DNA of 64,000 nt from GCA-002731945 sp036344135 (GTDB lineage Bacteria > Pseudomonadota > Alphaproteobacteria > MED-G09), in the NCBI GenBank assembly GCA_036344135.1, contig JAYYUG010000097.1, forward strand, positions 1-64,000, given 5' to 3'. Of the stretch, positions 1 through 9,233 are shown piece after piece (position 1 is the stretch's first letter; every line of letters starts with the position of its first letter). The notes under the pieces were generated by a model. That model had not been told where the DNA came from, did no database searches, and was given only the letters and a program-made list of their open reading frames with translations. Both the position numbers and the translations under genes were made by a program.

Positions 1-1021
1 ACCGATCGGCTTTCTTATCCGCTTCAATTCCATAATAGGTGAGCATTGCGCCCCCTCGAAAACCCTCTTTGTAAGTGAGGCAAGCCTTATAGCTATCAGG
101 AGCCTTGTATCCCTTTGCTTTTTTTACAGAAACTTGGTCTTTTCCTACACTTTCTATCTCAACTTCAGAAAAATCGCACACCACATCAGGCAATATATAT
201 GCCTGAGGGTCACCTATTTCATAAAGCATTTGCTCCGCTACAGTACCTTTATTGATGAGACCGCCCGTATCTTCAGGTTTACAACAAACAAAAGTTCCAT
301 CTTCAGATACTTCCGCAACTGGATAACCAATATCGACCAAGTTATCTATAGAATCTTGCCAATCAGTAAAATTTCCTCCAGTCGCCTGGGTACCACACTC
401 TAAGATATGACCGGCAAGACTTCCTCCCGCCAATTGGTCCACATCCTCCTGTGACCATCCAAATTCATAAATACAGGCCCCCAGCGTTACAGCGCTGTCG
501 ACACTCCTTCCTGTTATAATGATATCAGAGCCATCTTGAAGGGCTGAAGCAATAGGAAATGCGCCCAGATAAGCGTTAACGCTCAGAATATTATCCTTTT
601 CCGGGAATCTTTCATTAGAATACATCTCTTCATAATTTTGATCAGATAATTCCTCGATCTGGGTAATAAGATCATCACCAAGAATAGTAGCCACCTTCAA
701 ATTTAAACCGGCTTCAGAAATTAAGTTCTCAACAATCTCTGCACAAGCCAAAGGGTTAACACCTCCTGCGTTCGATATAATCTTTATTCCTTTACGATTA
801 ATTTCAGATAAATTTGGAACTATTAAATCTTGAATAAAATCAGTGGCATATCCTAACTTCTCATCTCTAGCTCGCGCTCTAGCCATTATAGACATTGTAA
901 TTTCTGCTAGATAGTCAGAGACTAAATAGTTGACATTGCCCTTAGAAATTAATTGAGTGCTTGCTAAGGATGCATCTCCCCAAAAACCACTAGCTCCTCC
1001 TATTCTTATTTTCTTCGGCAA
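1..1021 (-). CDS. atuA: AtuA/DUF1446 family protein (C-terminus cut by window edge)
   Basis: An open frame runs leftward from a TTG start at 1021 (MPKKIRIGGASGFWGDASLA) off the left edge, so about 340 residues are visible and the C-terminus is missing. The N-terminal glycine-rich SGFWGD motif, the SNAGGVNP segment and the VTGR/SVDSA-like stretch are typical of DUF1446, the family of AtuA from the acyclic terpene utilisation (citronellol/geraniol) pathway. The biochemical role of AtuA is poorly defined, and many homologues sit in non-terpene acyl-CoA clusters, so the substrate cannot be read from this gene alone. A short AAGG precedes the TTG, and no in-frame ATG gives the full conserved N-terminus. 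It is divergent from the membrane-protein gene at 1186 across a 164-nt gap. Confidence 0.85.
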   Translation of the reverse strand, partial: MPKKIRIGGASGFWGDASLASTQLISKGNVNYLVSDYLAEITMSIMARARARDEKLGYATDFIQDLIVPNLSEINRKGIKIISNAGGVNPLACAEIVENLISEAGLNLKVATILGDDLITQIEELSDQNYEEMYSNERFPEKDNILSVNAYLGAFPIASALQDGSDIIITGRSVDSAVTLGACIYEFGWSQEDVDQLAGGSLAGHILECGTQATGGNFTDWQDSIDNLVDIGYPVAEVSEDGTFVCCKPEDTGGLINKGTVAEQMLYEIGDPQAYILPDVVCDFSEVEIESVGKDQVSVKKAKGYKAPDSYKACLTYKEGFRGGAMLTYYGIEADKKADR

Positions 1022-1101
1022 CCTTATTCCCAAATTAATTAAATTAAATTATATCCACATTAGATTAACGGTATTTCGTAATTTATCATCACTACACTAG
1101 T

Positions 1102-1114
1102 TAGTATATTACTA
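1102..1114. promoter_or_regulatory. Short palindrome in divergent intergenic region
   Basis: A 13-nt perfect inverted repeat, TAGTATATTACTA, lies in the 164-nt gap between the divergent AtuA-type gene and the membrane protein at 1186. It could be an operator, but in AT-rich DNA such a palindrome can occur by chance. The rest of the gap shows no other structure. Confidence 0.2.
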
Positions 1115-1185
1115 TTCTGCTCTATATTTTATCTGTGTTTATACCTGAATGGACTAGATCAATAAGATAGTTTACCTTCAATAAA

Positions 1186-1827
1186 ATGAAGTTAAAAATT
1201 AACTCCCGATTCATTCTTTGGTTTATCGTTTTAATTTTGTATACCACTTTTTTCTGTTGGTATACGAACCTCAAAGGCCCTCTGTCAACGGAAGAAATTA
1301 GTTATTATGTTGAACACTTAGAAAAAAATGGAACAAATCCCGATGGAATAAAAAAAGTAAAAAAATTTTTGAAAGAAGATAAAGGTAAGGATTTTTACAT
1401 GTTCAATCTGTTGGACTTTTCTGACAACCCGCCTGATCTTCCTGCAACAGGCCCTAATGCTTCAGCATCTGATCTCATCAATCATTATATGGAGTACATG
1501 TTTCCGGAATTGTTATCGCGCGCCTGTCACCCTATATTTGCTGGGAAGATGGTTTTTCAAGCCCTAGATTTGACAGGAATTGAGAATGCTGAATCATGGG
1601 ATCAAGGAGCTATCATGCGGTATCGTAGCCGTCGAGATATGATGGAAATAACAATTAATCCAATTTTCTCTGCTAGGCATGATTATAAAATAGGTGCTTT
1701 AGACAAGACCATAGCTACCCCAGTAGAGGCTGACATAATTCTGGTTGATTTTAGATTTTTATTGGCACTAATTCTATTTTCGGTTGCGTCTCTTATCGAT
1801 TTGGCGCTTTTTAGAAAAAGAGTTTAA
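1186..1827 (+). CDS. Membrane-anchored protein with DUF1330-like dimeric alpha-beta barrel region
   Basis: This 213-residue protein has a hydrophobic helix at about residues 10-27, a soluble domain of about 150 residues and a second helix at about 187-206. The soluble part has the order FYMFNLLDF, then HYMEYMFPELLSR, then GAIMRYRSRRDMMEI, then P..HDYKIGALDKTIATPVE. This resembles DUF1330 or EthD-type dimeric alpha-beta barrel proteins by eye, but with a membrane anchor on each side. No catalytic residues are known for the fold, so I give no function. The start has only a weak ribosome site. The 3' end overlaps the convergent gene at 1824 by 4 nt. Confidence 0.6.
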   Translation: MKLKINSRFILWFIVLILYTTFFCWYTNLKGPLSTEEISYYVEHLEKNGTNPDGIKKVKKFLKEDKGKDFYMFNLLDFSDNPPDLPATGPNASASDLINHYMEYMFPELLSRACHPIFAGKMVFQALDLTGIENAESWDQGAIMRYRSRRDMMEITINPIFSARHDYKIGALDKTIATPVEADIILVDFRFLLALILFSVASLIDLALFRKRV

Positions 1828-2396
1828 TAAATATTAACAAGCCATATCATAACGAAATGCAATATAAAACCGTATGAGCTAAGCGCAAAAATTAATCTGA
1901 ATGAAGCTAATCTTTCGGATGCTAACAATATCGATTTTATAAACAATGGTATAAACAAGAACAGCGCTGTTAACATGCCTGGACTATAATCTGTTTGCAA
2001 AGTGGCAACACCCAAATGAAACGCTCCGTTAGCAAGCGTGGCACTATTCACGAATAAGAAAATTAACGCAAACAATTTGGTTGAAGGTTTAAACAAGTAT
2101 AAGATTAGAGCGGGAATATAGACAAATCCATTAACCAAAACAACCTCGGCAGGCGAAATTTCCAGACCCGAACGATAAGCCCAATTTAAGAAATGATAGG
2201 TTTCACCAAAGAGAAACGGTGAGATGATATATTCATCCACTTGGTGGAAGGTTAAAACAAATAAAGGTAGGGATGTAAAGAAATAAGGGCTATTTTTTCT
2301 CTTGAGTAAGATTGTAACAATAGAAGCTATTATCAATCCGAACAAAAAAATATTTTGCATCGTCAGGACATATGCATGTTGAAACAAAGGGTTCAT
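1824..2396 (-). CDS. Polytopic membrane protein, HXXEE-like
   Basis: This 190-residue, very hydrophobic protein has about six predicted helices. An FHQVDEY motif near residue 50 and an NGAFHLG motif near residue 123 lie in membrane-proximal positions, matching by eye the HxxEE and N...H pattern that names the HXXEE family (here H-x-x-D-E). Members have no established biochemical role; conserved His/Glu residues suggest metal or proton chemistry in the membrane. It lies 17 nt downstream of the amidohydrolase at 2414, on the same strand, so it could be the last gene of that operon. It overlaps the convergent gene ending at 1827. Confidence 0.5.
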   Translation of the reverse strand: MNPLFQHAYVLTMQNIFLFGLIIASIVTILLKRKNSPYFFTSLPLFVLTFHQVDEYIISPFLFGETYHFLNWAYRSGLEISPAEVVLVNGFVYIPALILYLFKPSTKLFALIFLFVNSATLANGAFHLGVATLQTDYSPGMLTALFLFIPLFIKSILLASERLASFRLIFALSSYGFILHFVMIWLVNIY

Positions 2397-2413
2397 AATT
2401 AACTCAAAAAAAT

Positions 2414-3595
2414 TTAAGTTACTCTAGCTTCAGGAAAGATCCTTAAGAAATTTTCAGAATAAAATAAATTCCGTATGTCTTCACTTCGATTCCCTAAAGA
2501 GAACTCAAATCTTCCAATAGGATCCTTTCCTCCTTCGGTATGAGGATAATCGCTAGAAAAAAGATAGAGTTCAGGGTGGGATTGGTCAATGAAGGTACCA
2601 ACATCTTCAAAAACATACGGCGTAAAAGCCATCTGACTTATCAGTTGCTCTGATGGCGTTCTTTTTATTGAACCTAAATTTTTATCTACCTTGCGCCAAG
2701 TTTTAACCACCCAATCTAATCTTTGAAGCATTTCCGGAACCCATCCGGCACCCAACTCAACACTGGCTCCTCTAAGGTTCGGAAAACGTTCAAATACACC
2801 ATCCAAAACCATCATAGATAAAAAAGTCTCGGGACCTTGGTGAAGGACAACCATATCCTTTGCACGAACATTTTCTCCACCGCCCATCCAATCTTTGCTA
2901 GGGGGTAGCCCGTTGTTATTCCATTTTCTGTCTAACTGTAAAGGAGATCCTCCAACATGCAGAACAAATGGTATCCCTTCCTGTTCAAGCCTCAACCAAA
3001 AGGGATCGAGATCAATATGACCAGGAGATCTTTCTCCGCTGGCATAATGGGGAACCCACATTGCTTTTAAACCTGCCTTTATTGCAAAATCTAATTCCAA
3101 AAGTGCCAATTTTGGTTCGTGCAAAGGGATTACCCCTACCCCCATCAATCTTGAATCTTCAGAGCAAAAATCAGCCATTGCTCTGTTATGGGCCCGTGTT
3201 GCACCGTACCGAACTTCCGGAGAAAACTTTGATCCCGCATGAAAAGATGTTACTGCGCTATGAGTAGAAAAAACTAATTGTTTTTTGAATCCAAGTATGT
3301 CCAAAGCTGTAGTTCTATCTGTACGATCAAAAGCCCCCAATGCTTGTATTTCTTTGGACTTAACGATTAATTCGTCTCCAAAATTAACCTGTTCATCAAC
3401 GTGCTCTTTAGAATGTTTACTGCCATTTTCTACAATCTTCTCAACTTCCTCATCAGTGACAAGAGATGCGTTATAATTGACAGGCGGGATAAGGTCCTTA
3501 AATTCCTTATCAGCATAATCAATAATAAAATTTGGTAATTCCATTATATGGCTATCAGCATCATAAAACGCCCTATTTGTTGGTGCGTAAGTCAT
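2414..3595 (-). CDS. Amidohydrolase-2 family metal-dependent hydrolase/decarboxylase
   Basis: A 393-residue TIM-barrel amidohydrolase of the amidohydrolase-2 (ACMSD-like) family. The N-terminal DADSHIME holds a single His where classic members have H-x-H. A HVGGSP strand near the middle and SSDYPHTEGG near residue 350 supply further metal or acid residues. Members include non-oxidative decarboxylases and hydrolases of cyclic or acyl substrates. It is the third gene of an amidase (4459), crotonase (3614), amidohydrolase run with gaps of 23 and 18 nt, so the three are very likely cotranscribed and act on one compound. The substrate is unknown. Confidence 0.85.
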   Translation of the reverse strand: MTYAPTNRAFYDADSHIMELPNFIIDYADKEFKDLIPPVNYNASLVTDEEVEKIVENGSKHSKEHVDEQVNFGDELIVKSKEIQALGAFDRTDRTTALDILGFKKQLVFSTHSAVTSFHAGSKFSPEVRYGATRAHNRAMADFCSEDSRLMGVGVIPLHEPKLALLELDFAIKAGLKAMWVPHYASGERSPGHIDLDPFWLRLEQEGIPFVLHVGGSPLQLDRKWNNNGLPPSKDWMGGGENVRAKDMVVLHQGPETFLSMMVLDGVFERFPNLRGASVELGAGWVPEMLQRLDWVVKTWRKVDKNLGSIKRTPSEQLISQMAFTPYVFEDVGTFIDQSHPELYLFSSDYPHTEGGKDPIGRFEFSLGNRSEDIRNLFYSENFLRIFPEARVT

Positions 3596-3613
3596 TTTTA
3601 CCTCCTAAAATTA

Positions 3614-4435
3614 TTATTTTCCTTTAAAAACTGGTTGTTTTTTTTCAACAAAAGCCTTCGTCGCATTTCTGTGGTCTTCAGTCTGACCACAATGGATGTG
3701 ATGAGTGGCTTCTAAATCCACACAATCATCAACTTCTCCAGATATAGCTCGATTTAAATTTTCTTTCATATAACTGTAAGCAACCGAAGGTCCGTTAGCA
3801 AGTTTAACAGCAATTTCCATTGTTTTTTCTTCTAGTTCCTCAGGTTCACATACCCAATTGGTCAAACCCAGACTTAAAGCCTCAGCAGCTGAGACTCGTT
3901 CGGAGAGATAATACAACTCTCTGGCTTTTGCTGATCCCACCAGTTGAGTCATAAAATAACTTCCACCATAATCCCCCGAAAAACCAACCTTTGCAAAAGC
4001 AGTTGTCATGATTGCAGTGCTTGCCATGATTCTAAGGTCACACGCCAAGGCGTAAGATAAGCCTGCTCCAGCCGCCGCCCCAGGCAGTGAGGCTAATATA
4101 GGTTTAGGCATTTTGAACAATTTCCCAGAAGTTGCCCTTTGATGTTCCCTTTGACGATGTATAGCCGCATCTATGGTGTTCTTACCAACCGTGCCGTCTC
4201 CAGCTGCCGCCATACCTTTGACATCTCCTCCTGCACAAAATCCTTTTCCGGAACCAGTTAAGATAATGGAACGAATCTCGTTATCCATTTCGAATTGAGT
4301 CAACATTTCCCTTAAGGCTTGATTCATTTCAGAAGACATAGCATTGCGAGCTTCGGGTCTATTTAATGTTAAAACCCCTACCCCATCTTTTTTGGATGCA
4401 ATCAAATGATCCGTTCCTGTATTAATTTTTTTCAT
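3614..4435 (-). CDS. Enoyl-CoA hydratase/isomerase (crotonase) family protein
   Basis: A 273-residue crotonase-fold protein. GFCAGGDVKGM near residue 66 is the CoA-binding oxyanion loop, and GAAAGAGLSYALACDLRIM at about 119-137 is the second oxyanion segment. By eye, the two Glu residues of classical hydratases (E144 and E164 of rat ECH) are not present: Ser127 replaces the first, and the second position is hydrophobic. Asp155 in GFSGDYGG lines up with the catalytic Asp of PaaG-type isomerases. So an isomerase, dehalogenase-like or hydrolase role is at least as likely as hydration. It sits between amidase and amidohydrolase genes in one apparent operon. Confidence 0.88.
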   Translation of the reverse strand: MKKINTGTDHLIASKKDGVGVLTLNRPEARNAMSSEMNQALREMLTQFEMDNEIRSIILTGSGKGFCAGGDVKGMAAAGDGTVGKNTIDAAIHRQREHQRATSGKLFKMPKPILASLPGAAAGAGLSYALACDLRIMASTAIMTTAFAKVGFSGDYGGSYFMTQLVGSAKARELYYLSERVSAAEALSLGLTNWVCEPEELEEKTMEIAVKLANGPSVAYSYMKENLNRAISGEVDDCVDLEATHHIHCGQTEDHRNATKAFVEKKQPVFKGK

Positions 4436-4458
4436 TTATATCTCCAATCCAAGTTTTC

Positions 4459-5889
4459 TTAAGCTACAAAAATTTCAGGCCTTCTATCCTTCCAAGGCTC
4501 AGATTCTTCTAACTGTCTTGCAATATCTATCAGTCTATTTTCTTTTCCCATTGGTGCAAAAAATTGCATTCCTAAGGGAAGATTATCAGAAAAAATACCA
4601 CAAGGAACCGAAATCGCCGGTATTCCTGTCATATTTGCAATAGGGGTAGACGGAATATATTTTCCTGCTTCATCTAACCAATCATCCAACGAACTATCGC
4701 TATTCAATGTAATTGGTCCTCCAACATTTGGTGTTTTTTTATAAAAAGTTGGAGTTAACATAAGATCCCAGTCATTAAAAAAATCTCCGAACAATCTACT
4801 TAAATGATTTAATGTTGCTATAGCTTGATTAAATTCAAGATTTGTAATTTTTTCTCCTGCCTCCACCATCTGTAGAGTTATAGGTTCTAGAGAATTTGAA
4901 TCGGCAGCCCTATTGGTAAACGGGGCAAGTTGTTTAAGTCCAGTGTAAGTCATTGAATACCATAATATTGAGAACATAGGTATATAATCTATACTGCTTA
5001 AATCAGGTGAAGCTTCCCCTACTGTATGCCCTAAAACCCTTAAAGACTCACAAATCCGTTCTAATTCGGAACGAATCTCTGGCTCCATGTTGCCAGTTTC
5101 CCAGTCTTCAAAGTTCACGGCAATCTTAAATTTTTTTGGTGACTTTTCCATTATTTCTAAAAAAGATTCATTAGCGAAATTATTTAAAATCCCTTCTCCT
5201 TTAGCAGGTTTTGAAACTACATCTAGAAATGCCGCAGTATCCCTAACGGTTTTGCTATTACAACCCTCATTAATTAAAGGTGAAGATATATCATTCATAA
5301 TTGGTCCTAAGCTAACTCTTCCTCTAGATGTTTTTAAGCCAACATTACCACAACAACTTGCTGGTATTCTAGTGGACCCCCCACCATCATTAGAATGAGC
5401 TAAGGGAACGACACCAGATGCTACAAGTGCCGCCGAACCACCACTTGATCCACCAGCAATCTTTTCTCTATTCCAAGGGTTTCTGGTAATGCCTTGGGCA
5501 ATCGATTCAGTTGTTAGAGTTAAGCCAAATTCTGGACATGCGCTTCTTCCAAGAACTTGGAATCCCGAATCTAGAACGTTTTGAGCAAAATGCGAGGTAA
5601 AGGGCGCAACAAAACCTTCTGTATATCGAGATCCATTCTCTTGAGGTATTCCCGCAATGCAAGCACCAATATCTTTTAAGAAAAAGGGAACACCATTAAA
5701 CCTTCCATTTACCTTGCTTTCTTCTTTATAAGGTTCATCGAAAAGAGAAACTATAGCGTTTAATTCATCATTAACCTTATTGACGCCTTCCAAAGCTGTT
5801 TCTGCTAGTTCTTCTGCAGTTATTTCACCTTTTTGTACCAAATCGGCTAAACCTATAGCATCGAAGGTCACGTATTCGCTAAGCTTCAT
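4459..5889 (-). CDS. Amidase signature family enzyme
   Basis: A 476-residue amidase of the GatA/AtzF/acylamidase superfamily. The Ser-cisSer-Lys triad is visible: Lys72 in FFLKDIG, the GGSSGGSAAL loop at 146-155 with the cis-Ser, and Ser172 in the DGGGSTRIPAS nucleophile motif. Length fits stand-alone amidases, and no gatB or gatC lies nearby, so this is a catabolic amidase rather than the tRNA amidotransferase subunit. It would hydrolyse an amide to acid and ammonia, feeding the crotonase and amidohydrolase immediately downstream. A good GAGAGA ribosome site precedes the ATG. Confidence 0.92.
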   Translation of the reverse strand: MKLSEYVTFDAIGLADLVQKGEITAEELAETALEGVNKVNDELNAIVSLFDEPYKEESKVNGRFNGVPFFLKDIGACIAGIPQENGSRYTEGFVAPFTSHFAQNVLDSGFQVLGRSACPEFGLTLTTESIAQGITRNPWNREKIAGGSSGGSAALVASGVVPLAHSNDGGGSTRIPASCCGNVGLKTSRGRVSLGPIMNDISSPLINEGCNSKTVRDTAAFLDVVSKPAKGEGILNNFANESFLEIMEKSPKKFKIAVNFEDWETGNMEPEIRSELERICESLRVLGHTVGEASPDLSSIDYIPMFSILWYSMTYTGLKQLAPFTNRAADSNSLEPITLQMVEAGEKITNLEFNQAIATLNHLSRLFGDFFNDWDLMLTPTFYKKTPNVGGPITLNSDSSLDDWLDEAGKYIPSTPIANMTGIPAISVPCGIFSDNLPLGMQFFAPMGKENRLIDIARQLEESEPWKDRRPEIFVA

Positions 5890-5952
5890 TTCTCTCTCCT
5901 CGTAGATAATTTCTAATATTTACAATACACGAAAGAATAAGGCTGTTAATGA

Positions 5953-6885
5953 TTATAAATTCTCTAAAAGGAAGGCGACAGAATCTTTCATTGATTTTTC
6001 GCGCATTTCCCAATTAACACCTAAGTGCGCCCCTTTAATATTTTTTGATTCTTGGAAAAGCGATGCTCTTTCGTTTGGCTCATTTAGAAAAAAACGCTTC
6101 CCTTCGCTGTTTTCAAAATATAAGTTCCCTTCCTTATCTATAAATGAATGTCTTTCCCCAGTTGTTATGGCGTTTGCAACATAATTAATTGGTTCTATTG
6201 AATCAAAGGCATGGTGACTTTCTGGATAATAGATTACATCAATGTTTCCTGAATTTTCGTTTATCGCTTTTGAAAGTTTTCTAATAAGAACAGGTGGAGT
6301 GTAATCGTCTATTTCGCCAGTTAAAGTTAATATTGGAGCATTACCCCATGACATCTCTTCTGTCCAAATATGAGCAGCTGGATAAAAAGCAAGATGTGCT
6401 TTGAACCTTTCCCCGTTAGGATCCAATTTGGCTGCTAGGGGCTCCCATGCAGAATATAATGAGGTGCCGCCTCCTAGACTCCAACCAGAAATTGCAATGC
6501 GTTTCGAGTCTATTTTAGGATGATTATTTAATAAAATTAGAGCGTTATACGCATCCGAAATCATTGAAGCCAAAGTCACTTGCATCTGATCTTCTACAAC
6601 AGAGCTCACTTGTCTTGCTTCAAAGCTATGAACTCTAAATACAGCCATACCAGCATTGAGAAAATTAACTATATGTTCGTGGTGATGACCTCGCCACCCC
6701 ATACTTCCATGAAAACAAACAACCAAAGGATAAACATCTTTTTCTTCACGAGGAAAAAGAAGAGAGCCAAACATATCTTGCTGATCAATTTCTTTAGATT
6801 GCAATATATGAAAAAATTCAAAAGGATTTGAAGATTGATAAAATAATATCCCTGTATCTTCCTTTTTTAAAATTCTCTGTTCCAT
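5953..6885 (-). CDS. Dienelactone hydrolase-like alpha/beta hydrolase
   Basis: A 310-residue alpha/beta hydrolase without signal peptide. The nucleophile elbow is SGWSLGGG near residue 140, the acid is in LTGEIDDYTPP near 205, and the His is in ESHHAFDS near 240. The CFHGSMGWRGHHHEH oxyanion-loop segment and overall size fit the dienelactone hydrolase family, with a Ser rather than a Cys nucleophile. Substrates of such proteins are usually esters or lactones. It is 63 nt upstream of the amidase on the same strand. A strong terminator hairpin at 6909-6929 separates it from the TonB receptor upstream. Confidence 0.8.
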   Translation of the reverse strand: MEQRILKKEDTGILFYQSSNPFEFFHILQSKEIDQQDMFGSLLFPREEKDVYPLVVCFHGSMGWRGHHHEHIVNFLNAGMAVFRVHSFEARQVSSVVEDQMQVTLASMISDAYNALILLNNHPKIDSKRIAISGWSLGGGTSLYSAWEPLAAKLDPNGERFKAHLAFYPAAHIWTEEMSWGNAPILTLTGEIDDYTPPVLIRKLSKAINENSGNIDVIYYPESHHAFDSIEPINYVANAITTGERHSFIDKEGNLYFENSEGKRFFLNEPNERASLFQESKNIKGAHLGVNWEMREKSMKDSVAFLLENL

Positions 6886-6908
6886 CTTTGATAATCTTAA
6901 ACAAATAA

Positions 6909-6929
6909 AGGCCTCTTTTAAAGAGGCCT
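6909..6929 (-). terminator. Rho-independent terminator of the TonB receptor gene
   Basis: AGGCCTCTTTTAAAGAGGCCT forms a nearly perfect hairpin with a 9-10 bp stem. On the minus strand it is followed by TTTATTTGTTT, and it lies about 50 nt past the stop of the receptor gene that ends at 6979. It should isolate the receptor from the hydrolase/amidase genes that follow. Confidence 0.8.
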
Positions 6930-6978
6930 AAATTATAATTTTATATTTCAGAGAATTATTTTCTAAGCAAGGCAGTGT

Positions 6979-9129
6979 TTAGAAGTTATAAGTTACACTA
7001 GCGGAAAGCATTCTTGGGTGTCCGTGTGTTCCAATAATATAAAACGGATCAGTCATATTGTTAACACCATCCAAAGCTCCGCCTGCTCCCAGATTTACCC
7101 AATTTTCTAAATCAGTATAATACTGCTCATCTGTAAGGTTTTCTCCGTGAATCATAAACTCCCAGTTACCCAATCTAATGCCTGTTGTTAGATTTATTGT
7201 ATCATAACTAGGATTATCTATAGCGTTGTGAGGAGGCATACTTGTGCTTGAGCCACGTCTATTAAACTGAAAGTCTGCAACAAATTCCATTCCATTATCA
7301 AGTGGCTTAGCATAATTTGCGGCTAGAGCAATTCCATTGTCAATTGAGCCCGAAGGTGTTGTTCCACCTACATCTACTCCTGAAACCACTGTACCACTGT
7401 CCCACTCCGCATCAAGTGTACCGAAGGCTGCTGCTAATGTAAGAAATTCGGTAGCTTGATAGGCAAGTTCTAATTCAAAACCGATATTTTCTGAATTTCC
7501 AGAATTATCGATTGACTCAAAAGGACCAGTTGCTGATTGAACAATAGTTGTGAAGAGTCGATCTTCGTAATCAATCATGAAGGCGGCCATAGAGAAATGT
7601 CCTCTTCCCTCCATAAATGTTCCTTTCCAACCAATTTCAGTTTGAATAGCCTCTTCTTTATTGAATGTAGATAAAGACGGTTTACCTTGACCGTCAAATA
7701 TTACTGGCTCATGCCTTAGTCCACCTGGTTCATAACCTTTGGCAACAGTTAAATAGACCATTGAATCATTCTCTAAAGATCTTGAAATTGAAAGTCTTGG
7801 AAGAACTTCTGTTCCATCAACTTTGTTAACGTGCGCTAATCCACTTTCTGTGACATTAGCAGGTACAATTTTTTCTCTTTCCCATGAGTCAACTCTTAAC
7901 CCAAAACCAATTTCCCATAGGCCAGTAGTATAGGTAAGGTTTCCGAAAGCTGCTAGATGCGAAGTTTCAGTATTATCTTGTTTAGCCGGCACTGTAAGGT
8001 CACAAAAACAAATAAATGTGCCTGGACCAAATCTAGTTGTTGCTCTTTCAACCCATTCCATATTCGAGGTATAGAGACCGGCTTGCCATTGCAAATTGCT
8101 GTCAGTAGTAGATGTTAAGCGAATTTCTTGAGTAGTAGTTTCAAATGTTTCATCTTGTCGAGCGTCAAGCCACAATTCTGGTTGAAGGTCAACATCTGTT
8201 AATCGTTTAGCTTCTGTGTCTGTATAAGAAGTAATTGAAGTTACATCATATCCATCTAATTCCCAAACAAGTTCAAGATGAGCACCAAATGTTTCCTTAT
8301 CATTATTAGATTTTGTGTCGATATCATTGATAAAAGGATATTCAAAATTAGGCGGAGTTCCTCTCTCCATAGCCCAGTTATTATTAGGCCCATCATATTG
8401 ATTAGATCTTATAGATGCATAAAGTGACAAATTATCAGATATAGGTCCAGCGACAGAAAGTCGACCTCCACTTTCTTCATATCCAGCAACACTTTCATCA
8501 TCTTTAGTTGGATTGTACATAAATCCGTCATCTTCTCTTGTAAATGCAAAGAGACGTGCTGCCCAACCATCGCCAAATGGAACATTAATTGAACCCTCAA
8601 CATCTCTTGAGCTTTGTTCACCTACCATTATTTTTACATTACCGCTTACAGCATCTGGAGATGGTCTAGTGCTAATAAACTTAATTGCACCACCAATATT
8701 GCTTCCACCATATAAAACGCCTTGTGGACCCTTTAATATCTCTATCCTATCCAGATCACCAAACCTGGAAGAGGCATCACCAAAAAGCTGGACATCATCA
8801 AGATAAAAACCTACACCCTGAGTAAGACTAAACGCACCCATACCTCTCATAGTAACATTCGGCCAGCCATCCGTTCTTGTGTTTAGATTGAAATTAGGAA
8901 CTGTCATGCCAATCTTATCAAGAGTTTTCATATTATGTTGGGATATAGTTTCACCTGATATTGCAACAACGGTTTCCGGAATATCTAAAAGACTTTCTTC
9001 CCTTTTTCTTGCAGTAACAACAATTTCTTCGATTGTTACTATAGATGATCCTTCTGTCACATCAGTTTGTGCGTGTGACTCAATATTGACTAATGACAAC
9101 AGCACAAACACAATAATTAATATTTTCAT
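6979..9129 (-). CDS. TonB-dependent outer-membrane receptor
   Basis: A 716-residue receptor with an N-terminal signal peptide (about residues 1-20, ending SHA). The TonB-box region IEEIVVTARKREESLLDIP and a plug domain with VYLDDVQ-like and GPQGVLYGGSNIGGAI motifs follow. The remainder is a beta-barrel ending in the terminal aromatic signature VTYNF. It belongs to the broad OMR/FecA-like branch common in marine and sphingomonad bacteria, where many members import large organic molecules rather than iron. A TATAAT-like -10 sits on the minus strand at 9162-9167 upstream. Flanking catabolic genes suggest an organic substrate (inference). Confidence 0.95.
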   Translation of the reverse strand: MKILIIVFVLLSLVNIESHAQTDVTEGSSIVTIEEIVVTARKREESLLDIPETVVAISGETISQHNMKTLDKIGMTVPNFNLNTRTDGWPNVTMRGMGAFSLTQGVGFYLDDVQLFGDASSRFGDLDRIEILKGPQGVLYGGSNIGGAIKFISTRPSPDAVSGNVKIMVGEQSSRDVEGSINVPFGDGWAARLFAFTREDDGFMYNPTKDDESVAGYEESGGRLSVAGPISDNLSLYASIRSNQYDGPNNNWAMERGTPPNFEYPFINDIDTKSNNDKETFGAHLELVWELDGYDVTSITSYTDTEAKRLTDVDLQPELWLDARQDETFETTTQEIRLTSTTDSNLQWQAGLYTSNMEWVERATTRFGPGTFICFCDLTVPAKQDNTETSHLAAFGNLTYTTGLWEIGFGLRVDSWEREKIVPANVTESGLAHVNKVDGTEVLPRLSISRSLENDSMVYLTVAKGYEPGGLRHEPVIFDGQGKPSLSTFNKEEAIQTEIGWKGTFMEGRGHFSMAAFMIDYEDRLFTTIVQSATGPFESIDNSGNSENIGFELELAYQATEFLTLAAAFGTLDAEWDSGTVVSGVDVGGTTPSGSIDNGIALAANYAKPLDNGMEFVADFQFNRRGSSTSMPPHNAIDNPSYDTINLTTGIRLGNWEFMIHGENLTDEQYYTDLENWVNLGAGGALDGVNNMTDPFYIIGTHGHPRMLSASVTYNF

Positions 9130-9233
9130 TAAAATACCCTCCCAGACTATTATTTGTAATTATTATAGATCAATTATTATTTACATTCCTTAAAATTCTA
9201 ATATTTATTGTGTATAATTCTTGAAAAGCAACT

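Noticed and set aside
134..403. 89-codon plus-strand frame inside the AtuA-type gene
   Set aside because: Shadow of the conserved minus-strand AtuA frame; no ribosome site or recognisable domain.
4459..5889. Amidase as GatA of the tRNA amidotransferase
   Set aside because: No gatB or gatC nearby, and the operon partners are catabolic enzymes.
8409..9193. Several 60-100-codon frames opposite or within the first TonB receptor
   Set aside because: All are out of frame with clear receptor motifs (plug domain) and have no independent support.
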